Positions 42,623 to 51,523 of a DNA stretch of 64,000 nt are shown piece after piece (within the stretch, counting starts at the first letter, position 1; every line of letters begins with the position of its first letter). Both the position numbers and the translations under genes were made by a program. Source of the DNA: CAXMST01 sp963793415. GTDB lineage: Bacteria > Actinomycetota > Thermoleophilia > Solirubrobacterales > 70-9. The stretch spans positions 930,001 through 994,000 of the forward strand of contig CAWCAC010000002.1 in the NCBI GenBank assembly GCA_963793415.1. Direction: 5' to 3'. The notes beneath the pieces are model-generated. The model saw nothing but the letters and a program-made list of their open reading frames with translations. It was not told the origin of the DNA and searched no databases.

Positions 42623-43207
42623 ATGCAGAAGCTCCAGAGCCAGGGCGTCCACCACATCACGCTGACCGGCGCCGACCGGCAGACGTCGATCGACTTCTGG
42701 GAGGGCGTTCTCGGGATGCCGTTCGTCTTCGAGCAGCCCAATCTCGACCGACCCGAGGAGAGCCATCTCTACTTCGATCCGGGCGACGGGCGCCTGATCA
42801 CGATCTTCACGAACGAGGAGCGCGAGGGATCTCCGGAGCGGACGCCGATGGACCCCGGGTGCGTCCACCACATCGCCTTCGCGGTCTCGAAGGCGACCTG
42901 GGACCAGGCGATCGAGCGGTTGGAGGAGCGCGGTATCGAGCACAGCGGTCCCAAGGACCGCGGCTTCATGGACTCGATCTACTTCAAGGACCCGCTCGGG
43001 CTGCTGATCGAGCTGGCCGCCTACCGGTTCGAGCCGCCGGCCGGACACACCCACGCCGACGTGCTGCTCGAGGCGCACAAGCTCCGCGTCGAGCGCGGTG
43101 ACTACAACATCGCCCAGGTCCATCTCGCCGACGCGATCGAGAACCTGGTCGGGCGCTCGCAGGACTCCCTCTCCGAGGACCGCTCGGCGAAGAACCCGTA
43201 CGGCTGA
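42623..43207 (+). CDS. VOC-superfamily (glyoxalase/extradiol dioxygenase-like) protein
   Basis: 194 residues. The two beta-alpha-beta-beta-beta units start at GVHHITLTGADRQTSIDFWEGVLGM and GCVHHIAFAVSKATWDQAIERLEERG. Metal ligands are His in the first GVHHITL, His in CVHHIAF and Glu in PLGLLIELAAYRF, the glyoxalase/extradiol pattern. The C-terminal ~50 residues (LEAHKLRVERGDYNIAQVHLADAIENLVG) are a helical extension. The specific reaction is not visible. ATG at 42623 after GAGAGGGCCGAG. Confidence 0.85.
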   Translation: MQKLQSQGVHHITLTGADRQTSIDFWEGVLGMPFVFEQPNLDRPEESHLYFDPGDGRLITIFTNEEREGSPERTPMDPGCVHHIAFAVSKATWDQAIERLEERGIEHSGPKDRGFMDSIYFKDPLGLLIELAAYRFEPPAGHTHADVLLEAHKLRVERGDYNIAQVHLADAIENLVGRSQDSLSEDRSAKNPYG

Positions 43208-43236
43208 GGCCGGCTTTCGCCCGCTGAGCCGGGCAA

Positions 43237-43253
43237 TCATCCGTTGCGGGTGA
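43237..43253 (+). promoter_or_regulatory. LuxR-regulon palindrome 1 (holin/phosphodiesterase promoter)
   Basis: TCATCC-GTTGC-GGGTGA, with one further A-T pair on the outside. The centre at 43245 is 36 bp from the end of a weak -10 (TCTCAT, 43276-43281) and about -43 from the expected start at 43288, two bases before the ATG. No -35 is visible between them. Confidence 0.6.
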
Positions 43254-43289
43254 TGTGCCGGCGCGCCCCGCCGTGTCTCATTGACGGCG

Positions 43290-45372
43290 ATGAGTGGTTT
43301 CCGACGAGCCGCCGGCGTCGCGCTTCGCGCAGCCGTCCTCTGGGTGCTCGTCGCCCTGATCTTCCTGATCGTCACGGCGCTACTGCCGGGCGTCGAGATC
43401 CCGAGCTTCGGCGCGGCGATGGCGACGACCCTCGTGATCGCTCTCATCAACGGGCTGCTGTGGCCGCTGATCATCCGCGTCGTCCTGCCACTCACGGTCT
43501 TCACCTTCGGGCTCGGCTCGCTCGTCCTCAACGCGGCCGTCGTGATCGCCGCGATCGACGTCGTCGACGGCGAGGCGCCGAGCTTGCTCGAGGCCGTGAT
43601 CATCGCCTTCGTCCTCTCGATCGCGCTGATGCTGCTGACCCCGGCGCTGAGCTTCGACGACGACGCCCGGCAGCTGCGGCTCGTCCGCCGCCGCGCCCGC
43701 AAGGTCCGCGAGGCGAACCGGACCGACGTGCCCGGGGTGATCATGTTCGAGATCGACGGCCTCGCCGAGCCCGTCCTCGAGCGAGCATTGCGCGAGGGCC
43801 ACGTACCCACGATGAAGCGCTGGATCGACGAGGGCAGCCACCAGGTCATCCCCTGGGAGTGCGACCTCTCCTCGCAGACCGGAGCCAGCCAGGCGGGCCT
43901 GCTGCTGGGGAGCAACTTCGACATGCCCGCCTTCCGGTGGTACGAGAAGGAGTCCGGCAAGACCCTCGTCTCCAATCACGGCAAGGACGCGGTCGAGCTC
44001 GAACGCCGCCACTCCGACGGCGGCGGACTGCTGGCGGCAGGCGGCACCAGTCGCGGCAACCTCTTCTCCGGTGACGCGCCGCGCTGCTCGGCGACGATGA
44101 GCGCGATCCGCGACCGGCGGCGATCGAGCGCCTCCGAGTACATCGCCTACTTCGCCGACCCCTACGGCTTCACCCGCACGATCGCCAAGTACCTGTGGGA
44201 CGTGATGCTCGAGATCCGGGCGGCACGGCGCCAGCGGCGGCGCGGCGAGGAGCATGTCGATCGCGGCGGCCTCTATCCGTGGATGCGCGGCGCGATCACG
44301 GTGATCATGCGCGACCTGAACACGGCGACGCTGATGGGCGACATCGTCGAGGGTGTGCCGGTCTCCTACTCGACCTTCGTCGGATACGACGAGGTCGCCC
44401 ACCACTCCGGCATCGAGCAGCCGGACGCCTTCGCGGTCCTCAAGCAGCACGACGCTCAGCTCGCGCGGCTCGAGCGCGCGGTCGAGCTGGCGCCGCGGCC
44501 GTACCACCTCGTCGTCCTCTCCGACCACGGCCAGACCCAGGGCCGCCCTTTCCGCCAGCGCTACGGCAAGGAGCTCGGCGAGCTGGTCGAGGAGTCGCTG
44601 CAGAAGGGCAGCGTCTTTGCACCGGAGGCCGCCGACGAGGGTCTGACGAACGTCGGCAGCGCCCTCACCGACGTCCGCGACGAGGACAACGCCGCCGGCC
44701 GGATCGTCGCCCGTGCGACCAGCGACAACCTCGTCGACGGCGAGGTCGTGCTCGCGCCGAATCGCAAGGCTGCCGAGCAGGCCGGCGAGGACGGCTCCGA
44801 GCACGAGGCGATCGTGCTCGCCTCGGGCGGCCTCGGCCTGGTCTATCTGACCGAAAGTGACGAGCGCATGTCGATCGGCCAGATCGACCGGCTTCACCCG
44901 CGGCTCGTCACCGCCCTGACCGGCCATCCGGGCATCGGCTTCGTGATGGTCAAGTCGGACGCTGACGGAGCGATCGTGCTCGGCGCTCGCGGCTCGCGCC
45001 GGCTCCACGACGACGTCGTCAGCGGCGAGGATCCGCTGGCCGCCTTCGGTCCCAACACGGCCGACCACCTGCGCCGAACGGATGGCTTCCCACACTGTCC
45101 CGACCTGCTCGTCAACTCGATGTTCGACCCGGATGCGAACGAGGTCGCGCCCGTTCGAGGAGTTCATGGGCTCGCACGGTGGCACCGGCGGCTGGCAGAG
45201 CCACCCGTTCGTGCTCGTCCCCTCCCGCTGGAGCGAGCCGGAGCAGCCGATCGTCGGCGCCGCGGCGATGCACGACACCCTCCGCGGCTGGCTCAGGTCG
45301 ATCGGCCAGGAGTTGAAGCCGCACGAGAAGGAGGGCGCGACGGCCGCCTCCGAGGCCGAACTCAGTAGTTAG
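43290..45372 (+). pseudogene. Phage-holin-4_2-type membrane domain fused to type I phosphodiesterase, frameshifted
   Basis: From the ATG at 43290. Residues ~1-120 form four transmembrane helices like the YvlD/phage_holin_4_2 family (VLWVLVALIFLIVTALLPGVEIPSF, TLVIALINGLLWPLIIRV, GSLVLNAAVVIAAIDVVDGE, VIIAFVLSIALMLL). From ~145 the alkaline-phosphatase-like fold begins: VPGVIMFEIDGLAEPVL, the nucleophile region SSQTGASQAGLLLG, FVGYDEVAHHSG and HLVVLSDHGQTQG, so it should cleave a phosphodiester or phosphonate on the outer face. At 45150-45152 the run CCC carries one extra C: reading NEVAP it should continue FEEFMGSHGGTGGWQSHPF, which lies in the next frame and runs to the stop at 45372. The total would be ~693 residues. 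It is under palindrome 1. Confidence 0.82.
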
Positions 45373-45421
45373 TACTGGGTCCCGAGCGGCGAGCCACGTC
45401 GCACTCCGCCTCTTTCGTCCA

Positions 45422-45427
45422 TAGGCT
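45422..45427 (+). promoter_or_regulatory. -10 box TAGGCT of LuxR regulator gene
   Basis: Ends 7 nt before an ATG at 45435, which would start the regulator if the following G7 run has one base too many. No palindrome of the regulon type is found 36 bp upstream, so the regulator gene does not seem to be in its own regulon. Confidence 0.45.
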
Positions 45428-45434
45428 TACGGGT

Positions 45435-47716
45435 ATGCCGTCAACCTCGAGCAAGTCGACGGCGGCGGGGGGGTCGACGGAATCCGATCGCGGTGCCGTT
45501 GACCAGTGACCGCCGCCTCCCGCCACCCGCGCTTGCGACGCTTCCACGCCAGCGGCTGACCGACCGCCTGCGCAGCGCGGCGCCGGGTCAATTGGTGTTG
45601 CTGACCGCGCCCGCCGGCTACTCGAAGTCGACCTGCCTGAGCGAGTGGGAGGCGATGGACGTGCGGCCCTTCGCACGCGTCAACTGCAGCTCCCGCCACG
45701 ACGATCCCGCCGTTCTGATCGAGGCGATCGTCAAGGCGCTGGATCAGGTCGTGCCCGTCGAGAGCGAAGTGCTGCAGGCCCTCGCCGCGCTGAAGCCGAA
45801 CATGGACACGGTGCTCTCGCGGCTCGGCAAGTCGCTCGAGGCCTTACGAGAAGGACGTCGTGATCGCCCTCGACGACGTCCACCTGCTTACCGATCCGAC
45901 CACCCACGCGGCGCTGGCCGAGCTCGTCGAGGTGGTTCCCGCGAACGCGCAGATCGCGATGGCGAGCAGGACCGAGCCGCCGCTGCCGCTCGGCAGGATG
46001 CGCACTAACCGGGCGTTGCTGGAGGTTGGCGTCGCCGACCTCGCGATGACGCGCGACGAAAGCGCGATGATGCTGCGCGGTGCGGGGCTCGAGCTCGGGG
46101 AGCCGGAGTTGGCGGCTCTGCACGAGCGCACCGAGGGCTGGCCCGCCGGGCTCTACCTGGCCGCCCTCGGGATCGCCGACGAAGCCGATCCGGCCGCGGC
46201 GGCGGCCGGGTTCGCCGGCGATGATCGGCTCGTCGTCGACTACCTCCGCGACGAGCTGCTCGCCGGCCTGAGCCCTTCGCAGGCGAAGTTCCTGATCCGC
46301 TGCTCGGTCCTCGACGAGCTCTCCGGGCCCGTCTGCGACGCCGCCCTGGGCCGGACGGGCTCAGCGCGCCTGTTGCAGCAGCTGTCGCGGAGCAACGCCC
46401 TGATCGTGCCGCTCGACCGCAAGGACGAGCGCTACCGCCTCCACCATCTGCTCGCCGAGATGCTGCGTTCCGAGCTGGCCCATCGCGAGCCCGACGTTGC
46501 CCACGAGGTCCACATCCGGGCAAGCGACTGGTACGCGGAGGCGGGCGATCTCGATCGCGCCGTCTCCCACGCGATTGCCGGTGGCGACTGGCAGTCCGCA
46601 GGCGATCTGATCTGGATCGCGTTCCCCGAGCTCAGCGGTCGTGGCCGGCTCGCCACGCTCGACCGCTGGCTCGCGCAGATCGGCGAGAGCCGGATCGCCG
46701 CCTCCGCTCCGCTCGCGCTCGCGACGGCACACCGTCACATCAACCTCGGCGACGGCGACACCGCAGCCCACTGGGCGCGAATCGCGACCGCGGCCGCCGG
46801 CGCCAACGGAGCGCCGGCCGACGAGCTTCAGGCCGACCTGAATCTGATCAACGCCGTTCTTGCCCGTGAGGGCGTAGTCCGCATGGGCGAGGACTGTGAG
46901 CGGGCAGCGGAGCTGCTCGGCGCCGACAGCGTCTGGCTGGCACCGTGCAACCTCTTCCGTGGGGTCAGCGTCCATCTCACCGGTCACCCGGACCGGGCGA
47001 CGCCATTGCTGCAGGAGGCAGTCAGAAGAGGCGCGGTAGGATCGCCGGTCGTCCAGGTCCTGGCGCTTTCGCAGCTCGCCCTGATCGCAACCGAGGACGG
47101 CAGAAACGACTCAGCGGTCCGCCTGATTGCGCAGGCACACGAGCAGGTCGTGCGCTGCGACCTCTTCGAGTATCCGAGCATGGCGCTGGTCTTCGCGACA
47201 GCCGCCCAGGTCTTCGCGGCGGCGGGCCGGGTCGATTCCGCCCGTGACAACCTCCTGCATGCCCGGCGCCTGACCGCGGAGTCGACGAGCATGCCGCCCT
47301 GGTACCAGGTCGAGATCCGGATCGTGCTCTCGCGGGCCGGCCTCCGGGCTGACGAGCTCGATGCGGCTACCGAGATGCTCGCCGAGGCAGACGCCGCTCT
47401 AGCGGAGCTCGACGATGCTCCTCTGCTCAGCGCCTGGTCGCGCCAGACGCACGCCGCCCTCGACGATGCGGGCGAGCGCCGCAGCGCCTACGGTCTGACG
47501 AGGGCCGAGCTCCGCACCCTTCAGTACCTACCGACCCACCTCTCGTTCCGCGAGATCGGTGAGCGCCTCTTCCTCTCCGCCAACACCGTCAAGACCCAGG
47601 CGCGTGCCGTCTACCGCAAGCTCGACGCGACCTCTCGGGCGGAGACCGTGCAGCGGGCGCGCGAGGCGGGTCTGCTGAGTGGCGCCGGCGACGACGCCGC
47701 TGTGCTGCCCGGCTGA
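45435..47716 (+). pseudogene. MalT-type LuxR-family ATP-binding transcriptional activator, frameshifted
   Basis: Large regulator of the MalT/STAND class: LPRQRLTDRL, Walker A APAGYSKST, VIALDDVHLL as Walker B, a long helical tetratricopeptide-like middle, and a C-terminal LuxR helix-turn-helix YGLTRAELRTLQYLPTHLSFREIGERLFLSANTVKTQARAVYRKL. One extra T in the TT at 45844-45845 breaks the frame: reading SLEA it should continue YEKDVVIALDDVH in the next frame. Upstream, the good -10 (TAGGCT) fits an ATG at 45435, and that ATG joins the rest only if the G7 run at 45467-45473 has one base too many; otherwise a GTG at 45493 is the start. Corrected length 740-760 residues. It is the best candidate activator for the five surrounding palindromes. 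Confidence 0.85.
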
Positions 47717-47722
47717 GCCGGG

Positions 47723-48148
47723 TCAGTCGGCTTCGAACGAGAGCGCGAGGGCGCCGAGGATGCTGGCGTCGACCGCGAGCAGCAGGATCGCGAGCACGGG
47801 CTCGTCCGAGAAGAACATGATCGCGGCGGCGATGTGGGCGACGACCGAGATCAGCGCTACCCAGTAGCCCCAGATCCGGCCGAGTGCGACGGCGGGAACG
47901 GACGCGAATTGGATCAGGGCGACGATCAGCATCAGCCAGCCCCAGGGCCGGGCGTCGCCGACCAGCCACGCGGCCGTCGTGATGAAGATGTCGGAGCCGG
48001 CGATCACCGCGATCGCGTAGAAGAGGTTGAGGGTCGCGATCAGGCCGAGCCACCCGGCCACCACCACGCGAGCGCCGATGCCGGGGAAGCGCGGGCGGGT
48101 CGCGTACTTGAAGTTGTTCGGCGTGTACAGGTGGGTGTTCGCGCTCAT
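47723..48148 (-). CDS. DUF7144-type membrane protein (copy 1)
   Basis: 141 residues from the ATG at 48148, with GGAGG nearby upstream. After a polar start (NTHLYTPNNFKYATRPRFPG) come four transmembrane helices: ARVVVAGWLGLIATLNLFYAIAVIAG with DIFIT after it, GWLMLIVALIQFASVPAVALG, YWVALISVVAHIAAAIMFF and AILLLAVDASILGALAL. It is the same family as the protein at 53392-53781, which shows the pattern 'xxLNxxYG/FYAIxxIxxxxIFV/IT...GWLxIVLGLIQ'. Function unknown. Palindrome 2 lies 36 bp from its predicted -10. It is convergent with the LuxR gene, 7 nt apart. Confidence 0.82.
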   Translation of the reverse strand: MSANTHLYTPNNFKYATRPRFPGIGARVVVAGWLGLIATLNLFYAIAVIAGSDIFITTAAWLVGDARPWGWLMLIVALIQFASVPAVALGRIWGYWVALISVVAHIAAAIMFFSDEPVLAILLLAVDASILGALALSFEAD

Positions 48149-48221
48149 CGCTGTTCGGATCCTCCGTGGTCGGCTCTGCCGGGTCTGACCCGGACTTCAC
48201 CACCGCGCGCCGGGGGTGGCC

Positions 48222-48238
48222 TCATCCCGATCGGATGA
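48222..48238 (-). promoter_or_regulatory. LuxR-regulon palindrome 2 (DUF7144 copy 1 promoter)
   Basis: TCATCC-CGATC-GGATGA, perfectly symmetrical arms. Centre 48230 is 36 bp from the last base of a weak minus-strand -10 (TGAAGT, complement of 48194-48199), expected start near 48187. The gene begins 39 nt later with its own GGAGG. Confidence 0.55.
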
Positions 48239-48269
48239 ATCGGCAAGGGGCGGCCGCCGTCGAGCTGTT

Positions 48270-48326
48270 GGGCCTCAGCGGCGCTGTCGGGCCTCAGCGG
48301 CGCTGTCGGGCCTCAGCGGCGCTGCT
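48270..48326. repeat. 19-bp tandem repeat, about three copies
   Basis: Unit GGGCCTCAGCGGCGCTGTC at 48270-48288 and 48289-48307, and a third copy from 48308. The repeat covers the end of the DUF2252 gene, so its last codons and TGA (complement of 48313-48315) are reproduced in the two downstream copies. Looks like local slippage. Confidence 0.75.
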
Positions 48327-49747
48327 CGTACTCGACCGGGACCCGGCCCTCCTCGGCCGCGGCCGCGAGCTCCTGGTAGTCCTTCTCGTTCTGGTCGGCG
48401 TAGGCGTAGGCGAAGTCGGCGATCGCCTCGTCGAAGGTCGCGCTTCGACCGAGGTAAGAGGCGATCCCGAAGCGGTTGCCGGAGCGGGCGTGAGCACGGG
48501 CGAGGATGCCGCCGCAGAGCTTCGCGTAGGTGAGCAGACCGCGCGGCTCCATCGACTCGATCACCGCCGAGCCCTTCCCGTCCCAGAGCTGGCGCACGTA
48601 GAAGTCGCGCTTGACGTTGTCGGGGCCCTCGGCGGTGAGCCAGCCCAGCATGATGTCGCCCGTGGCCTGCGTCAGACGCTGGCCGAGGACGACCCGTCGT
48701 CCCTCGTGGCCGGCGGTGCTTGGCGCCGTGTAGGGCTCGAGCACCGAGGGCAGCGCCTGCTTGATCTGCAGGACCAGCGGATCGCCGTCGTCGCGGCCGA
48801 TCAGTAGCGCGATCCAGGCCCGGGTGCCGACACTGCCGACGCCGACCACCTTGTGGGCAGCGTGGACGTAGGTGTAGGACTCGAGCAGGTGCCGGTGGGC
48901 AGGGTCGAGCGTGTCGCGGTAGCCCTCGAGGACGGACTTGATCCGCGCCTCGGCGATCGCCTGCTGCTCCCCCTTGTAGATGTCCTCAATCGGGACAAGA
49001 ACCGGGGGATCGCTGGCGAAGCGGAGCTCGCCGTCGACCCGCGTGGTCAGCTTCGCGACCGCTCGCAAGCGGTCCTTGCGCTGGGCCTTGGCGACGGTCT
49101 TCTCGAACTGGGCCTGCTGCTTCTTGGTCGCCTTCTCGGCGAACTGCTCGCGGATCTGGCCGGCGTCGATCCGCAGGTACCAGACGTCGAGGTTGCCCAT
49201 CGCGGCGAGCTCGTTCATGTGCTCCCGGTAGGTCGAGATCGCCGCCAGTACCGCTGCCCGTGTGTCCCGCTTGCGGAACTTGCGGTCGCGTCCGGCGATC
49301 TCGAAGCTCGCCGCGAGGCGCTTGACGTCCCACTCCCACGGTCCCGGCAGTGTCTCGTCGAAGTCGTTGATGTCGACGACCAGATCCCGGGAGGGGGAGG
49401 CGAAGGCGCCGAAGTTGGAGAGATGCGCGTCGCCGCAGGCCTGGACCCACAGGCCCGAGGTCGGGGTCTCGGCGAGATCGGCGGCCATGATCGCGGCGGC
49501 GCCGCGATAGAAGGTGAAGGCAGAGGCGAGCATGCGTCCGTAGCGGAGCGGGACGAGCTCGGGAACACGGTCGGCGCGCCTGCTTCTGCAGGACCTCGAC
49601 GGGGTCGGGCCGGTCTGCGGCCGGCGACCAGTCACCGTGGCTGGAGCGGGGCGTGCGCTTGCGCGCGGCCTTGCCGGCCGCTGTCCGCTCCTCGACGGGG
49701 GCGTCGGCGTCTACCTGGATCTGCGAGTCCTCGATCGATGAAGCCAT
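48313..49747 (-). pseudogene. DUF2252 family protein, frameshifted
   Basis: ATG at 49747 (MASSIEDSQIQVDADAPVEE), with TACCGT 7 nt upstream. The DUF2252 head is KRTPRSSHGDWSPAADRPDPVEVLQKQAR, then one extra base in the GG at 49573-49574 breaks the frame; the next frame continues DRVPELVPLRYGRMLASAFTFYRGAAAIM and on to the stop, as expected for the family. Later landmarks are CGDAHLSNFGAF, VVDINDFDETLPGPWEWDVKRLAAS and GVGSVGTRAWIALL. HLSNFG and DINDFDE look like the catalytic and metal loops of kinase-like (aminoglycoside phosphotransferase-type) folds, so ATP-dependent phosphorylation is conceivable but unproven. Corrected length ~477 residues. It shares palindrome 3 with the MFS gene. Confidence 0.82.
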
Positions 49748-49782
49748 GGCGACGACGGTAGGCGAGGCGAGGCGAGGCGGCT

Positions 49783-49799
49783 TAGCCCGTTTCGGGTGA
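49783..49799. promoter_or_regulatory. LuxR-regulon palindrome 3, shared by two divergent promoters
   Basis: TAGCCC-GTTTC-GGGTGA, centre 49791. It lies exactly 36 bp from the end of the MFS -10 (TATCCT, 49822-49827) and exactly 36 bp from the end of the DUF2252 -10 on the other strand (TACCGT, complement of 49755-49760). The left arm is the weakest of the five sites. Confidence 0.6.
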
Positions 49800-49835
49800 T
49801 TGCGGCGCCCGGAGCCGTGTCTATCCTCGTCCCTC

Positions 49836-49868
49836 GTGAGGGCCTACCGGGGATCAGCGCGTGGGTAA
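49836..49868 (+). other. Possible 10-codon upstream open frame overlapping the exporter start
   Basis: GTG AGG GCC TAC ... GGG TAA, encoding MRAYRGSARG. Its GTG is 8 nt after the end of the TATCCT -10, the leaderless position, and its stop overlaps the exporter's second and third codons by a +2 frame. It could couple or limit translation of the exporter, or be chance. Confidence 0.3.
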
Positions 49869-51489
49869 GTGGACGGTCCTGGTCGTGCTCGCGGCGGCCC
49901 AGTTCCTGATGGTGCTGGACCAGGCCGTGATGAACGTCGCGATCTCGCAGCTGGTCGAGGACTTCGACACGACCGTGACGACGATCCAGACGGTAATCGC
50001 GCTCTACGCGCTGGTCATGGCAGCGCTGATGCTGACCGGCGCCAAGCTCGGCGACATCTGGGGACGCAAGCGGGCCTTCACGATCGGGCTGGCCATCTAC
50101 ATGACCGGCTCGGCCCTGACCGCGGCTTCCTGGAGTGTCCCGTCGCTGACCCTCGGATGGTCGATCCTCGAGGGGATCGGCGCGGCGCTCGTACTGCCGG
50201 CGCTCGTCGCGCTGGCGGCGGGCACCTACCAGGGCAAGGACCGGGCGATCGTCTACGGCGTGCTCGGCGGCGTCGCCGGAGCCGGCATCGCCGTCGGCCC
50301 GATCCTCGGCGGCTGGGCGACGACCGAGCTCTCCTGGCGCGTCGTCTTCGCCGGCGAGGTCGTCGTCGCGATCGGGATCCTGATCGGCACCCGGGCGATG
50401 CGCGAGCCCGAGCGCGAGGGTCGGGTCCCGAACCTCGACTGGGTCGGATCCGCGCTCGCCGCGCTCGGCCTGTCGGTCTTCGTGCTCGGCATCCTCCAGG
50501 CCAGTAACTGGGGCTGGCTGCGGCCGGCGAACTCCCCGATCGAGCCGTTCGGCCTTGCCCTGACGCCGTTCGTGATCGCCGCCGGGCTGGTGATCGTCTG
50601 GTGCTTCGCCCAGTGGGAGCGCCGCCGCGAGCGGCTCGGCCAGGACCCGCTCGTGCACCCGCGCCTGTTCAAGATCCCGATGCTGCGCGGCGCGATGTCG
50701 ATGCTCCTGATGCAGAACCTGATCCTGATGGGGATCTTCTTCACGATCCCGCTCTACCTCCAGGTCGTGCTCGGCCTCGACGCGCTCGAGACCGGCGTTC
50801 GCATGCTGCCGGCCTCGGTCGGCCTGTTCGTGGCCGCCGTCGTCGGCTCACGGCTCGCGGTCCGGTTCCCGGCCCGGCCGGTCGTCCGGACCGGTCTCGG
50901 CGTCACCTTCGTCGCAGCCCTGCTGCTGATGGGCGAGATCGAGCCCGAGCTCGACAATGGCGCCTTCCTGTTTGCGATGGGCGTGCTCGGCGTCGGTATG
51001 GGGCTGGTCGTCTCGCAGCTCGGCAACGTCGTGCAGTCGGCGGTCGGCGACGGCGACCGCAGCGAGGCCGGCGGCATCCAGAACACCGCCCAGCAACTCG
51101 GCTCCTCGATGGGGACGGCGCTGCTCGGCGCCGTCGTGATCACGGGGCTGATCGCGGCCTTCACGAACAACATCGCCGACGACCCGGCGATCTCGGCCGA
51201 TGTCGAGAGCCAGGTCGAGGTGAGCATCGCCGCGGGCGCCAGCTTCGTTTCCGCTGACCAGGTCGAGGCCGCGGCGATCGACGCGGGCGTCGACGACGCG
51301 ACCGTAACCGCGCTCGTCAGCCACTACGAGGACGCGCAGCTCGGGGCGCTCAAGGTCGCCTTCCTGTTCGCTGCGTTGCTGACCCTCGGCGCCCTGCTTT
51401 CGAGCGGCGGGCTGCCGACCAAGCGATTCGACGAGCTCGAGGCCGGGCCGGACCCGCCCGGCGCTCCTGCGGCCGCCGCCGCGGCCTGA
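49861..51489 (+). CDS. MFS transporter, DHA2 drug-exporter type
   Basis: 542 residues, about 14 transmembrane helices. Motifs: MVLDQAVMNVAISQLVEDF (D1-type motif of DHA2), LTGAKLGDIWGRKRAFTIG (motif A) and LGGVAGAGIAVGPILGGWATTELSWRVVF (motif C). The long C-terminal loop (VESQVEVSIAAGASFVSADQ) is typical of EmrB/QacA-like members. It would export cationic or amphipathic compounds by proton antiport. The GTG at 49861 has GGGGA ~7 nt upstream. Between the TATCCT -10 and this start lies a 10-codon open frame (GTG 49836 to TAA 49866-49868) that overlaps the gene's first codons. Confidence 0.92.
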   Translation: MGKWTVLVVLAAAQFLMVLDQAVMNVAISQLVEDFDTTVTTIQTVIALYALVMAALMLTGAKLGDIWGRKRAFTIGLAIYMTGSALTAASWSVPSLTLGWSILEGIGAALVLPALVALAAGTYQGKDRAIVYGVLGGVAGAGIAVGPILGGWATTELSWRVVFAGEVVVAIGILIGTRAMREPEREGRVPNLDWVGSALAALGLSVFVLGILQASNWGWLRPANSPIEPFGLALTPFVIAAGLVIVWCFAQWERRRERLGQDPLVHPRLFKIPMLRGAMSMLLMQNLILMGIFFTIPLYLQVVLGLDALETGVRMLPASVGLFVAAVVGSRLAVRFPARPVVRTGLGVTFVAALLLMGEIEPELDNGAFLFAMGVLGVGMGLVVSQLGNVVQSAVGDGDRSEAGGIQNTAQQLGSSMGTALLGAVVITGLIAAFTNNIADDPAISADVESQVEVSIAAGASFVSADQVEAAAIDAGVDDATVTALVSHYEDAQLGALKVAFLFAALLTLGALLSSGGLPTKRFDELEAGPDPPGAPAAAAAA

Positions 51490-51523
51490 GTCCGGCGGCG
51501 AACGTCGCAATACTTACGGGGGA

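Noticed and set aside
43380..45278. 632-codon minus-strand open frame opposite the holin/phosphodiesterase gene
   Set aside because: Shadow frame; the plus-strand protein has transmembrane helices and metal-site motifs.
48270..48326. Tandem repeat considered as a CRISPR array
   Set aside because: Units are 19 bp and directly adjacent without spacers; it is local duplication.
49756..49780. GGCGA pentamer repeats next to the DUF2252 promoter as a regulatory element
   Set aside because: Four short units in GC-rich DNA can arise by slippage; no second instance is linked to a promoter in this window.
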